Positions 8,901 through 18,900 of a stretch of DNA of 64,000 nucleotides are shown piece after piece. The notes under the pieces were generated by a model. That model saw only the letters and a program-made list of their open reading frames with translations. It searched no databases and was not told the origin of the DNA. The DNA lies in NCBI GenBank assembly GCA_964413425.1, contig CAYPST010000009.1:1-64000 (forward strand). The letters run 5' to 3'. A program made the position numbers and the translations under genes. The first letter of the stretch is position 1. Each line of letters begins with the position of its first letter. Source of the stretch: DATFLS01 sp964413425. GTDB taxonomy: Bacteria; Fidelibacterota; JAANXI01.

Positions 8901-10327
8901 ACGTCCCGCACCAGTTCGTCCAGGATTTCGCGGTCCGGACTCACCAGCTGGATTCGCAGCGGCATTTTGCCGGCCGCATGGGTGGAGCAGCTCAGGCAGG
9001 GATCGAAGACCCGGATGACCGCTTCCACCCGGTTCAACATGCCTTCCTCCAGGGCATCGGATTTCACATATTGTTTGGCGACCTGCAGAATGGCCTGGTT
9101 CATGGCCAGGTTATTGTGGCCGGTGGCGATGATGAGATTGGCCCACTTCATGAGTCCCTGCTTGTCGATTTTGTAGTGATGGATCAGGGTGCCGCGGGGT
9201 GCTTCGGAGACTCCGATGCCTTCCATATTATTCGCCCCCGCTTCTGCCCGCACGTGGGTGCTGAGAATGTCCTCCTCCTGCAGCAGGCGTTCCGATTTTT
9301 CCAGGGAATACAGGATTTCAATTAACCGGGCGTAGTGGTAATAGAAGCTGCTCAGGACCACCGGTCCCCGCTCCAGTTCCCGGAACTCGGTGAACTCCTG
9401 GTCCGCCAGCGGGGTGCCGCAGCCGTCGGCGATATTCAGCCGGGCCAGGGGTCCCACCCGGTAGATGCCGTCCGGATAGCCGTCCGGTTTATAGTACGGG
9501 AACTTCAGATAGGTCCACGACTCCACCGCTTCCCCGATGTACTCCTGATATGCTGCCGGATCCACGCCATCTTCGATGGTTTTCCCGGCGGAGTTGACGA
9601 AGCGCAGGGTCCCGTCATAGTGCTCCAGCTGGCCGTCCTCGTTGACCAGACCCATGAATTTGGTGGGGAAATTCCCGAAGGAGCGGATCTCTTCCCGGTA
9701 GTCGGTGAACTGCTGCTTGAACCAGACCAGCTGGCGGCGAGTGATTTCCATGGCTTCCGGGATGCCGTCCAGTATCCGGTCCCGCACCTCTTCGCTGAGC
9801 GGTTTATTCACACCGCCCGCCACCACCCAGGGGGAATGAATCCTCTTTTCGCCCAGCCATTCGATAATCTGCTGGCCGAATTTACGAAGCCGGATCCCAT
9901 CTCTTGCAAACTCGGCGTCCTTCTCCATGACGCCGAAGTAATTCCGTTCCGCAGGATCACCATCCATTCCAAGGATGAAATCCGGCGAGGAGAGATGAAA
10001 GAAATTCAGCGCGTGGGACTGGATCAGCTGCCCGTAATTGAAGATTTTCCGGAGTTTCACAGCGGGTTTCGGGATCTGCACGGCCATGAGATTGTCGCTT
10101 GCTTTGGACCCGGCGATGAGGTGGCTCACCGGACAGATGCCGCAGATGCGGGCCATGATGGACGGCATCTCCTGGAAGGGCCGGCCTTCGATGAGCTTCT
10201 CGAACCCGCGAAACTGGGTGACGTGGAACCGGGCGTCGTCCACAAACCCGCGATCATCCAGATGGATGGTGATTTTGCCGTGCCCCTCGATGCGGGTCAC
10301 CGGACTGATGGTGAGTTTTTCAGCCAT
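8897..10327 (-). CDS. hoxH: NAD-linked [NiFe]-hydrogenase large subunit
   Basis: 476 residues. The L1 motif RICGIC is at 60-65 and the L2 motif DPCLSCSTH at 442-450. The four cysteines (62, 65, 444, 447) bind the Ni-Fe(CN)2CO centre. A 26-residue tail after His450 is the expected HoxW cleavage product. The partners HoxY, HoxU, HoxF and HoxE upstream place it in group 3d (bidirectional, NAD-reducing), a cytoplasmic enzyme that interconverts H2 and NADH. Followed with a 4-bp overlap by hoxW. A 215-bp gap separates it from hoxY and holds a family A inverted repeat. Confidence 0.93.
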   Translation of the reverse strand: MAEKLTISPVTRIEGHGKITIHLDDRGFVDDARFHVTQFRGFEKLIEGRPFQEMPSIMARICGICPVSHLIAGSKASDNLMAVQIPKPAVKLRKIFNYGQLIQSHALNFFHLSSPDFILGMDGDPAERNYFGVMEKDAEFARDGIRLRKFGQQIIEWLGEKRIHSPWVVAGGVNKPLSEEVRDRILDGIPEAMEITRRQLVWFKQQFTDYREEIRSFGNFPTKFMGLVNEDGQLEHYDGTLRFVNSAGKTIEDGVDPAAYQEYIGEAVESWTYLKFPYYKPDGYPDGIYRVGPLARLNIADGCGTPLADQEFTEFRELERGPVVLSSFYYHYARLIEILYSLEKSERLLQEEDILSTHVRAEAGANNMEGIGVSEAPRGTLIHHYKIDKQGLMKWANLIIATGHNNLAMNQAILQVAKQYVKSDALEEGMLNRVEAVIRVFDPCLSCSTHAAGKMPLRIQLVSPDREILDELVRDV

Positions 10328-10366
10328 ATGCTTTATCCGTTATCTCCGTGAGTTAAGCATTATCTG

Positions 10367-10520
10367 TTTCACGCAAAGGAATTCACGCAAAGGGCACAAA
10401 GTAATCGCAGAGATCGCAAAGAAAAAAATGAATACTTCTCCATTAGAATACAAAATTTTATTTCTGGGGATGTATGATATATATAATTTTTATTTTTTCC
10501 TTTGCGCCCTTTGCGTGAAA
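10367..10520. repeat. Family A inverted-repeat element, copy 1 (between hoxY and hoxH)
   Basis: The left arm TTTCACGCAAAGG (10367) pairs with CCTTTGCGTGAAA-like sequence ending at 10520. The right arm as a whole is the complement of a second left-arm phrase, TTCACGCAAAGGGC. The inner arms are built from CGCAGAGATCGCAAAG words and the centre is AT-rich. It lies within the hox operon, so it would be transcribed as a long hairpin. Confidence 0.75.
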
Positions 10521-10542
10521 CCCGTATTTCCATTATTCATAC

Positions 10543-11076
10543 TTACTTCCCGAACCGGGTTTTTTCGTTGATATCCGGGATCCGGCCTGCCAGCATTTCG
10601 GTCAGCGCATAGAAGATGGTCTCCGCGGAGGGCGGGCAACCCGGAATGTGGAGGTCCACCGGCACGATTTCATGAATGGGCCGCGCCGTAGCCAGCAGGT
10701 GCGGAACATCCTCGGAAGGCGTCAGCGGATTCTCGGTGGCATTCTCGTGATACGCCCGGTCGAACACCTCTTCCACTTTGAACTGATTCCGCATGGCCGG
10801 AACGTTGCCGGTGACGGCGCAGTCACCAAAGGCGATGACCTTGTCGGATTTCTCCCGGATTTCGTGCAGTTTCCGCACATCCTCCACGGTGGCGGCCGCG
10901 CCTTCCACCAGGGTGATATCTACTTCATCCGGAAAGTCCTTGATATCGATATACGGTCCGAACACGTATTCGATGGAGTCGGTGAGATCAATCAGGCGCT
11001 CATCCATATCCAGAAACGACATATGACAGCCCGAGCATCCTTCCAGCCAGGTGGTCGCTATTCTCGCCTTACTCAT
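10543..11076 (-). CDS. hoxY: [NiFe]-hydrogenase small subunit
   Basis: 177 residues from ATG 11076, which follows a GGAGG site; an upstream extension in the same frame runs into a repeat and is not used. The cysteines for the proximal [4Fe-4S] cluster are visible: LEGCSGC near the N-terminus, AFGDCAVTGN, and HIPGCPPSAE. The short length, without the medial/distal cluster domain, is normal for HoxY of soluble NAD-linked enzymes. It passes electrons between the HoxH active site and HoxU. Confidence 0.92.
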   Translation of the reverse strand: MSKARIATTWLEGCSGCHMSFLDMDERLIDLTDSIEYVFGPYIDIKDFPDEVDITLVEGAAATVEDVRKLHEIREKSDKVIAFGDCAVTGNVPAMRNQFKVEEVFDRAYHENATENPLTPSEDVPHLLATARPIHEIVPVDLHIPGCPPSAETIFYALTEMLAGRIPDINEKTRFGK

Positions 11077-11105
11077 GATAATCCTCCATTTCACCTGAAA
11101 AATAT

Positions 11106-11389
11106 TAGCACGCAGATTGACACAGAAACGATTGATGACCGCGGATCTCCCCCCTCTCCACGCATCCAAAGGATATCAGTGTAGAGGGCCATATGTCCAT
11201 CAAGATACATGCAAACAAAAGACGTACGCGAGTATTGACGGTGAATCTGTGACTCAGATGGTCCAATGCGCAATACCAATCACCTCCAGACATTGTGTCC
11301 CGCAGTCACCCGGTTGGGCGTTGTGTGGGGGCTTTTTTTCTCCTTTTTCATCTGTGATCATCCGCGGTTCCGCGTGTATCCGTGTGCTA
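11106..11389. repeat. Family A inverted-repeat element, copy 2 (between hoxU and hoxY)
   Basis: The left arm TAGCACGCAGATTGACACAG and the right arm ending CGTGTATCCGTGTGCTA are imperfect inverted copies. GACCGCGGAT (left) also pairs with ATCCGCGGTT (right). The element nearly fills the 341-bp gap and has no open frame that I can support. This second copy in the same operon makes hox unusual. Confidence 0.78.
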
Positions 11390-11417
11390 TTCTTTTCGGG
11401 TTTCTGAACAATTTTGG

Positions 11418-12137
11418 TTAATATTCCTCTTCGCGCATCACCCAGAGATAGGGCAGGAACTCGCGTTCTTTCTTCATCTCCGCCACCGATTTACCCTTGA
11501 TGAACAGCGCCCCGGTGGGACACACCTGCACACATTTGCCGCAGCTGGTGCAGGTTTCGGAATCGCCCCAGCGATCGTTCAGGTCGGTGACCACCCGGGC
11601 GTCGATGCCCCGGCGGGCGATATCCCAGGTATAGGCGCCTTCGATCTGCTCGCAGACCCGGACACAGCGGGTGCACATAATGCAGCGGTTGTGGTCCACG
11701 GCGAATCGATCGTGGGTGGCATCCACGTTGAATTTGTTGTAGATATACGGAAAGTGCACGTGGTCCATGCCCAGCCGCTGGGCAAGTGACTGCAAATCGC
11801 AGTGGCCGTTGGAAACACAGACGGCGCAGACATGATTGCGTTCGGCAAAGATAAGTTCCAGCACTTTCCGGCGATAATTCTTCACCCGGTCCGAATCCGT
11901 GGTCACCATCATATTCTCGTACACCTGGGTCACGCAGGCCTGGTGCAATTTGTCCGATCCTTCGATTTCCACCATACACATGCGGCAGCCCGCATTCGAG
12001 CGCAGCCCTTCCAGATAACAGAGGGTGGGGATGTAAATATCGTTCTCCCGGGCGACCTGCAGAATAGTCTGGTCCCCCCGGGCGCCAACGCGTTTGCCAT
12101 CGATGGTCAGTGTTTTGACTTTTGTTTTGGCAGCCAT
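11418..12137 (-). CDS. hoxU: Hydrogenase diaphorase iron-sulfur subunit
   Basis: 239 residues, equivalent to the N-terminal part of NuoG. An N-terminal plant-type [2Fe-2S] domain carries LCYLEGLRSNAGCRMC. A His-Cys [4Fe-4S] site is at ERNHVCAVCVSNGHC. Two bacterial ferredoxin-type clusters follow (CIMCTRCVRVC and CTSCGKCVQVCPTGAL). It wires HoxFE to HoxYH. Its ATG overlaps the hoxF stop by one base (TGATG), and a GGAGGT site lies just upstream inside hoxF. Confidence 0.93.
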   Translation of the reverse strand: MAAKTKVKTLTIDGKRVGARGDQTILQVARENDIYIPTLCYLEGLRSNAGCRMCMVEIEGSDKLHQACVTQVYENMMVTTDSDRVKNYRRKVLELIFAERNHVCAVCVSNGHCDLQSLAQRLGMDHVHFPYIYNKFNVDATHDRFAVDHNRCIMCTRCVRVCEQIEGAYTWDIARRGIDARVVTDLNDRWGDSETCTSCGKCVQVCPTGALFIKGKSVAEMKKEREFLPYLWVMREEEY

Positions 12138-13765
12138 CAGACCTCCTTCAATTGTGCAGCCCGGCTTACCGGATCGATGAGATGTCCTTCGTATTCATCC
12201 CGGAAATACCGGAGCGTACTCAGGACCGGCTGAGGTGCCGTCTGTCCGAGACCGCACAGGCTGGTGTGCTGCACCACATCGCACAGCTCTTCCAGTAATT
12301 CCAGGTCCGATTGAGTGGCCTGATCATTGGAAATCCGGTCAAGCAGATTATACATCTGTGCCGTGCCCACCCGGCAGGGAACGCACTTGCCGCAGGACTC
12401 GGATTTGCAGAATTCTACAAAGAACTTGGCCACGTTCACCATATCGGAGGTATCATCAATGACGATCATGCCTCCGGAGCCCATGATCGAACCCACTTCT
12501 TTCAGCGATTCGTAATCCACCGGCATATCCAGGTGTTGTTCCGGGACGCAGCCACCGGACGGTCCGCCGGTCTGAACCGCTTTAAAAGTGCTTCCTTCCG
12601 GGAGGCCGCCCCCCATTTCGTAGACAATATCCCGCAGAGTGATGCCCATGGGCACCTCGATGAGCCCGGTGTTGTTCACGCTCCCGGCCATGGCAAACAC
12701 TTTGGTGCCTTTGCTGTTTTCGGTCCCGATATTTGCAAACCAATCACTGCCGTTACGAATTATTGAGGGGACATTGGCGAAGGTCTCCACATTATTGATC
12801 AGGGTGGGATGGCCCCACAAGCCCAGTTCCGCCGGATAGGGCGGCCGGGTCCGGGGACGGCCCTGCCGTCCTTCGATGGAGGCGATCAGCGCGGTTTCTT
12901 CGCCGCACACGAAGGCGCCCGCGCCCAGCCGCAGCTCGATGTGAAAGGTAAACGATGTTCCAAAGATGTTGTTGCCGAGCATATTCAACCGGCGGGCTCG
13001 CTTGATGGCAGATCGGAGGCGATCAATCGCCAGCGGATATTCGGCGCGCACGTAGATATATCCTTTATCGGCACCGACTGCATATCCGGCAATAGCCATG
13101 CCTTCGATGAGGCGATGGGGATCGCTTTCCAGAATGCTCCGATCCATAAAGGCGCCGGGATCGCCTTCGTCGGCGTTGCAGATCACATATTTCTGCTCGT
13201 CTTCCGCAATCTGGACGGTGCTCCATTTCAGGCCCGTGGGATAGCCTGCCCCGCCGCGGCCGCGCAGACCGCTGTCGGATATCTCGTCCACCACCTCGCC
13301 GGGACTCATCTCGGTGAGGACTGCATTCAGGGCCTTATACCCATCCATAGCGATATAATCTTCGATGCGCTCGGGATCGATTTTGCCGGAATTCTCGAGG
13401 ACGATTTTCATCTGGCTCTTGAAAAATGGTTGTTTTAGGGAGCACAGCAGGCGTTCGACCGGTGCGTTATCCAGGCTGTCCATAATCTCGGGGACATCCT
13501 CCGGGGTCACCTTGCTGTAGAGAATGCCGGCCGGCTCAATGGAAACGAGAGGACCTTCCGCACAAAGCCCCATACACCCCGCCCCTTTCACGCAGACCTG
13601 CTCGCGGATTGCCCGTTTCTGGATCTCCTTGTCGATGGCCTGCTTGGTTTCTAATCCCTGGGAGGATTGACAGCTGGCGGCATTGCACACAAAAATGCAG
13701 TGCGCCAATTTTTCTCGCTGGGAGAGTTCCTTGTCAGCGATTTGTTGTAATTCGTCAAGATTCAT
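12137..13765 (-). CDS. hoxF: Hydrogenase diaphorase NADH/FMN subunit
   Basis: 542 residues from ATG 13765, preceded by GGAGG; a GTG 15 bp further upstream is possible. An N-terminal thioredoxin-like [2Fe-2S] domain (CNAASCQSS ... CMGLC) precedes the NuoF-like core. The core holds the FMN/NADH-binding GRGGAGYPTGLKW loop and the C-terminal [4Fe-4S] motif ESCGKCVPCRVGT. This N-terminal fusion is typical of HoxF. It oxidises NADH or reduces NAD+ in the HoxEFUYH complex. The start overlaps the end of hoxE. Confidence 0.93.
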   Translation of the reverse strand: MNLDELQQIADKELSQREKLAHCIFVCNAASCQSSQGLETKQAIDKEIQKRAIREQVCVKGAGCMGLCAEGPLVSIEPAGILYSKVTPEDVPEIMDSLDNAPVERLLCSLKQPFFKSQMKIVLENSGKIDPERIEDYIAMDGYKALNAVLTEMSPGEVVDEISDSGLRGRGGAGYPTGLKWSTVQIAEDEQKYVICNADEGDPGAFMDRSILESDPHRLIEGMAIAGYAVGADKGYIYVRAEYPLAIDRLRSAIKRARRLNMLGNNIFGTSFTFHIELRLGAGAFVCGEETALIASIEGRQGRPRTRPPYPAELGLWGHPTLINNVETFANVPSIIRNGSDWFANIGTENSKGTKVFAMAGSVNNTGLIEVPMGITLRDIVYEMGGGLPEGSTFKAVQTGGPSGGCVPEQHLDMPVDYESLKEVGSIMGSGGMIVIDDTSDMVNVAKFFVEFCKSESCGKCVPCRVGTAQMYNLLDRISNDQATQSDLELLEELCDVVQHTSLCGLGQTAPQPVLSTLRYFRDEYEGHLIDPVSRAAQLKEV

Positions 13766-14264
13766 CGATCCTCCACTCACTAATCATTGCTTCAACTCTT
13801 TCTTCATTCAGATGCCCTTTCACGTCGCCGTCAACCACACCGGCGGGGGCCATACTGCAGGCGCCGATACACCGGGCGGTCATCAGTGACACTTTCCCGT
13901 CCGGGGATGTCCCGCCCACTTCCACCTCTGCGATGTCTTCGATCTTCTCAATTAAGTTTTCGGAGCCTTTAATGTGGCAGGCGGTGCCGTTGCAGATGAC
14001 ACAGGTATGTTCACCGCGGGGCTTCAGGTCAAAGAAGTGATAAAAGGTGGCAACCCCGTACACCCTGCTCAGCGGAACGTGCAGAGAGGCCGCTACATAC
14101 ACCAGGGCCTCTTCATCCAGGTAGCCGAATATGCTCTGGACATCATGGAGTGTTTCGATCAGCGAAGACCGTCCGATGCCGTGGCGCCGCATTTTCCCCT
14201 GCAGCAGTTTCCAGCGGTTGTCATCACTGGGAAGCTCCGGCTGCCTGACATCCACATATTGCAT
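13755..14264 (-). CDS. hoxE: Hydrogenase diaphorase [2Fe-2S] subunit (NuoE-like)
   Basis: 169 residues. A NuoE-like thioredoxin fold with [2Fe-2S] cysteines at CVICNGTAC and CIGACSMAP. The N-terminal helical part has the family's FGYLDEEALVYVAASL. First gene of hoxEFUYHW; its 3' end overlaps hoxF by 11 bp. In group 3d enzymes HoxE may bridge to other electron carriers such as ferredoxin. A GGAGG site is at 14267-14271 just before the ATG. Confidence 0.92.
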   Translation of the reverse strand: MQYVDVRQPELPSDDNRWKLLQGKMRRHGIGRSSLIETLHDVQSIFGYLDEEALVYVAASLHVPLSRVYGVATFYHFFDLKPRGEHTCVICNGTACHIKGSENLIEKIEDIAEVEVGGTSPDGKVSLMTARCIGACSMAPAGVVDGDVKGHLNEERVEAMISEWRIDES

Positions 14265-14989
14265 GAAATCCTCCTGTCAAAGAGTAGGATATATTTTTCA
14301 ACTGGAAATCGAAGAGACGCTCGAGGAGTGCAGGAACTGTGAGAGGAGTGGATGGGGAGGACGCAGGCAGGCTAATTCCGGAGGGAGGTTTAGCATGGCT
14401 TGAATGGTGTGTCGCAGTATTCTGTGCATGTTTCCGTCATTCTCTTCATCACCAATGTTTTGTGCAACCACTATGCCATGCGAAGAATACGCTGCAATTG
14501 GGTGTCGTTAAAGGATCATGGTTAAATGAGATTTCTACTTCTTATAATATCAGGAGAATTCATCTAAAATATAAGAAAAACGGAGAAGCAGCTATTCAGG
14601 GAACTGATTATCCCAAATGCGCTTTCAGTGACCAGCCAGTTGATATAATTCTTGGAGCACTCCGCTATACCTCACTCCGTTCAGGAGGACCGTGCCCAGG
14701 TTTGGCCTCAGTGTGAAAGTTTTCCTCTGACAGAGCATTCGCACACAACCCCTTTATCCGGGGTTTGTATGATAACCACTCGGATCTTAAACTGATTTAA
14801 CGGTTTCTCCTGAGCAGGCTGACATCAATTCCAAACACTGATGTCATCGGAAAGTATCAACAGGTTTTGTTTACAATGATCCTGTAAATAGTATCCATGT
14901 AGAGTCTGCTCTAAAAAGTATCAAACATTTTTTTCGGTTCATATTGTGAAGCTATTATTCATGCAATGTGATTATTTTTTCCTATTGTA

Positions 14990-15203
14990 TGAGTCTATTT
15001 AGAAAACACAGAGACCGCAAAGAACTTTGAACATATATCTGCCACTATACCGTCATACATTTGACGTCTATCTTAGATGCATAATAACCAGAAGTCAGGT
15101 TCAGTATTTTGTATCGAACGCTTGTTTTGTAAATACTCTTACATAATAAATATAAGTCAGATTCAGCATCTTGTATCAGGCCCATGTTTTCCAAACACTC
15201 TCA
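14990..15203. repeat. Family B MITE-like element, copy 2
   Basis: Left end TGAGTCTATTTAGAAAACA; right end GTTTTCCAAACACTCTCA. Internal words CAGGTTCAGTATTTTGTATC and CAGATTCAGCATCTTGTATC occur twice, each followed by a TGTTTT(G/C)(T/C)AAA(T/C)ACTCT end. Two right ends therefore seem stacked. No coding capacity. Confidence 0.75.
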
Positions 15204-15781
15204 ATTAATAATAAATTTTTTCATTTCAGTAGTGATAATTCCCCGGCAAATCGGGACAGGCAGTGGTTTCTCCCACCGGGATCCCTCTCGGGATATAGCA
15301 GCCTCAATGTACGTCTCGCAAAAATTCAGCCCGTAAAAAATTGCTTTGGAAGTCAATCGCTTTTTATTGATATTTTCAATAGAGTATATCTGTTTGGATA
15401 TCAGATAAATCTTCTGACTGACGGAAGATGGCGGGCTAGAGTTCTCACTGTCTGTTGACCTGACAATATGTTCCGGGATGATAACCTTGAACATACCAGA
15501 AAAGAAATATCTTGCAGGCCGTTCAGATACGAGTATTACTTTGCCGATTGGACGCACCTTTTTTAATTATGACTATAAAATCTGTTCAGGAACATCACAG
15601 GCAAAGAGGGCGAACGGGAGACTTTCCGGGCGTGGGGCCCCTCTTCCTGTGCTGGAGAGGCGTTGCATGTCGACGATCCCGATCCAACCGGGGCAACGGC
15701 TCTCCAATGCAGGCTGCGCATCCGAATCACTGCTTTCCTGAGCTAACTTAACAGTCATATTTTTAATTAACACCTAAGTTG

Positions 15782-15843
15782 AGCGATACGAGCTTCGCGA
15801 AGTATCGCTTTCCCTAAGGGAATCTTTGGGATACTTAGGGAAA
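15782..15843 (+). promoter_or_regulatory. Tandem hairpins in the leader of the CoA-dehydratase activase gene
   Basis: Stem 1 pairs AGCGATAC (15782) with GTATCGCT (15802). Stem 2 pairs TTTCCCTAAG (15809) with CTTAGGGAAA (15834-15843), sharing a base with stem 1. They lie about 100 bp upstream of the activase ATG. This could be an attenuator, an RNA-stability element or part of a terminator. I do not recognise a known riboswitch. Confidence 0.45.
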
Positions 15844-15941
15844 ACCCCTGGGTAATAGTAAATAACCGGGACAAGAGAAGAGACGCAAGTTTCAGGAATT
15901 GCTCATTCCCGGAAATTCCTGTTGCAAGAAGGAAAGAGCTT

Positions 15942-18900
15942 ATGGCATTTACCATCGGAATAGATATAGGTGCAATAAGTGTAAACATCGGGATAATAGG
16001 TGATCCTGAGGACAGGCATATAATAGAGTCATTAAGGAACAATTCCGGAGGTTACTCCGGGATTGGTGGCGCAAGGCTGCCGTTTTTCATCCTGCCTTAC
16101 ACCCGGATCAAAGGAGAACCGGTGAAAGCGACTCTCCGATTACTCCGGGAACATCGTTGTTTATTTGATGCTGTGGGCATCCGCGAAATTAGAGCCTGTG
16201 GATCAGGCGATTCTTTGATCAATCGATATCTCCGGGTGAATGTAATGAATGAGTTCACTGCAATGGCAAAGGGGGTTGAATTCCTATCTCCGCAGATTAG
16301 CACTATTTTTGAAATAGGTGGAGCTAATTCCCGGTATTTGAAACTGGAACGGGATGGAACAAATGACAGCATCGGATTGCTTGATTATAATAAAAGCGGT
16401 GATTGTGCTGCCGGCACCGGCGCCTTTCTTGATCAACAAGCCTCCCGGATGAAGTATAACATTGAGGAAGTCGGCGAGGTGACCGAACAAAGTGCCAGAG
16501 CAGCAAAGATAGCCGGCCGTTGTTCCGTGTTTGCGAAATCTGACATGATTCACGCCCAGCAAAAGGGCTATCAGCCGGGCGAAATACTCAAAGGGTTGTG
16601 TGAGGCAGTCGCCAGAAACTTCAAGAGCAATATCGTTTGCGGTAAGCCGGTCACTCCACCGGTCGCGTTTCTGGGCGGGGTGGCGGCGAACAAAGGGGTC
16701 GTCAACGCCCTGCGATCTCTCTATGATTTCAACCGGGAGGAATTGATCGTTCCGCCCTTATTCCATTGGTATGGAGCACTGGGTGCTGCCTTTCTGGAAT
16801 ATGAACACTCCGGGGACAGAGAACCCCGGAAGTTCGCTGATTTCCGGCTGGAGGCCCCGACAAATCATCAGCAGTCCGATAATTCTTCTGTACACCGTCC
16901 TTTGACGCTCGGCAAAGTGGTGTTGTTGCGTGACAAGCTGTCATATACTGAGGCGCGGAAGTCCTCTCGAATGACAGAGGCGTACTTAGGAATTGATATT
17001 GGATCAGTGAGCACGAATCTGGCAGTGATTGATACTGCAGGCAGGGTGCTCAAAGAAATCTATACCAAAACGGAAAGTCGTCCCATTGAAGTTGTGCACC
17101 GGGGGCTGCAGGACATTCACAGGGAGTTGGGTGAGGCTGTCGAAATAAAGGGTGTCGGCACCACAGGTTCGGGAAGAGAGCTGATCGGAAAACTCATCGG
17201 CGCGGACACCATCGTCAACGAAATTACCGCTCACAAAACCGGGGCGGTCTTTGTGGGCGAGAATATGTTACACAAACGCGTGGATACGATATTCGAGATC
17301 GGCGGACAGGATTCGAAATATATCAGTATTGAAGATGGGGTGGTGGTCGATTTTGCCATGAATGAAGCTTGTGCGGCGGGGACGGGGTCTTTCCTGGAAG
17401 AACGGGCCGAGGAACTGGATATTAATATTCGCGACCAGTTCGCTCTGCTTGCTTTACAGTCAAAGCAACCTATACAACTGGGAGAACGGTGCACGGTATT
17501 TATGGAGCGGGATGTAACCGCTCACCAGCAGCAGGGGGCCATGAAAGAAGATCTGGTCGGAGGGCTGGCTTATTCAGTGGTGTATAATTACCTCAATCGG
17601 GTGGTTCGGAGCAGGCGAATCGGAGATGTCATTTTCTTTCAGGGCGGGACTGCTTATAATAATGCAGTGGCCGCTGCCTTTTCCCGGATCTTGAATAAAG
17701 AGATAATTGTTCCCCCGTATAACGGAGTTATCGGGGCGATAGGCGCCGCATTGCTTGCAATGGAGAAAATGCGGGATGGGCTCCCCTCATCTTTCCGTGG
17801 CTATTCGCTGGAAAAAATTGATTACACATTACGGGAGTTTACCTGTAAAGCTTGTTCCAATTACTGTAATATGCAGGCTTTTAAAGTAGAGGACCAGACC
17901 ACCTATTGGGGGGATCAATGCTCGGACAAATTCAGGGATTATAGCGGAAACGGTACAACGGCAGATATAGACGATCTGTTCTCGCTCTATGAGCATATTC
18001 TCTATGAAGGATATGATCCGGAACGAAATACTGATGGGATATCTATTGGTCTGCCTCGCTGTATGTATATGTATGAATGGTTTCCCTTCTGGAATGCGTT
18101 TTTTTCCGAACTGGGGTTCCGGGCCATGCTTTCGTATTCCTCCAATAAGAAAGTAAAGAACTTGGGTCAGGAAGCGACTCTGGCAGAACCCTGTTTCCCG
18201 GTAACGGTCTCGCATGGGCATGTACTGAGTCTGCTGCGGGATCAGGCTGATTATGTGCTGCTGCCCAATATGATAAATGACGCATCCCATACTGAAGAAA
18301 ACTGCAGTTATTATTGTCCCTGGGGACAGACCCTGCCATTCACAGTCGGGGCAGCACCGGGTATTGCCGAATACGGTGATCGTCTGCTTACCCCGATGCT
18401 GGAATTCGGATACGGCGAAGCGGTGGTTCGGAAATCACTGTATGAGATGGTACGGCGGTTCGGAATATCGAAGCGTCAATCAGACACGGCATGCGATGCG
18501 GCGTATGAAAAACAGACCCAATATCAGCAAACGCTTTATAAGTATGGAGACCAGGCACTTGAGAAATTGCAGAGTATGGGCCAAAAGGGAATCGTCATAA
18601 TCGGTCGCCCATATAATATCTACGATAGTGGGGTTAATCTGGATATTCCGAAGAAACTGCGGGATTATTACGGAGTGAACCTTATCCCGTTTAATTTCCT
18701 GAACACTACAGGTATCCAAATCAACGAGATTAACGACAACATGTACTGGCATTACGGGAAAAAAATCCTCGCGACTGCCCGGTTGCTTCGGGACCTGTCC
18801 CAATTCGACCTGATGTATTTGACGAATTTTAAGTGTGGACCCGATTCGTATATTAAGCATTTTATTTCCGATGCCGTTGGAAAACCATATTTAACCCTGC

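Larger units (their letters stand above)
14265..15941. other. Long intergenic region between divergent hox and activase genes
   Basis: About 1.7 kb without a credible gene. It should carry the promoter of hoxEFUYHW at its left end and that of the activase at its right end. It contains a family B repeat (14990-15203) and a pair of hairpins (15782-15843). Short frames at 14339-14716 and 15171-15458 resemble no family, lack ribosome sites and overlap repeats. The stretch around 14740-15240 is strongly AT-rich. Confidence 0.55.

Noticed and set aside
9335..10351. 338-residue plus-strand frame opposite hoxH
   Set aside because: Antisense shadow; the minus strand holds a complete [NiFe] large subunit with both cysteine motifs.
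14339..14716. 125-residue plus-strand frame in the hox-activase gap
   Set aside because: No ribosome site, no family, and AT-rich non-coding composition downstream.
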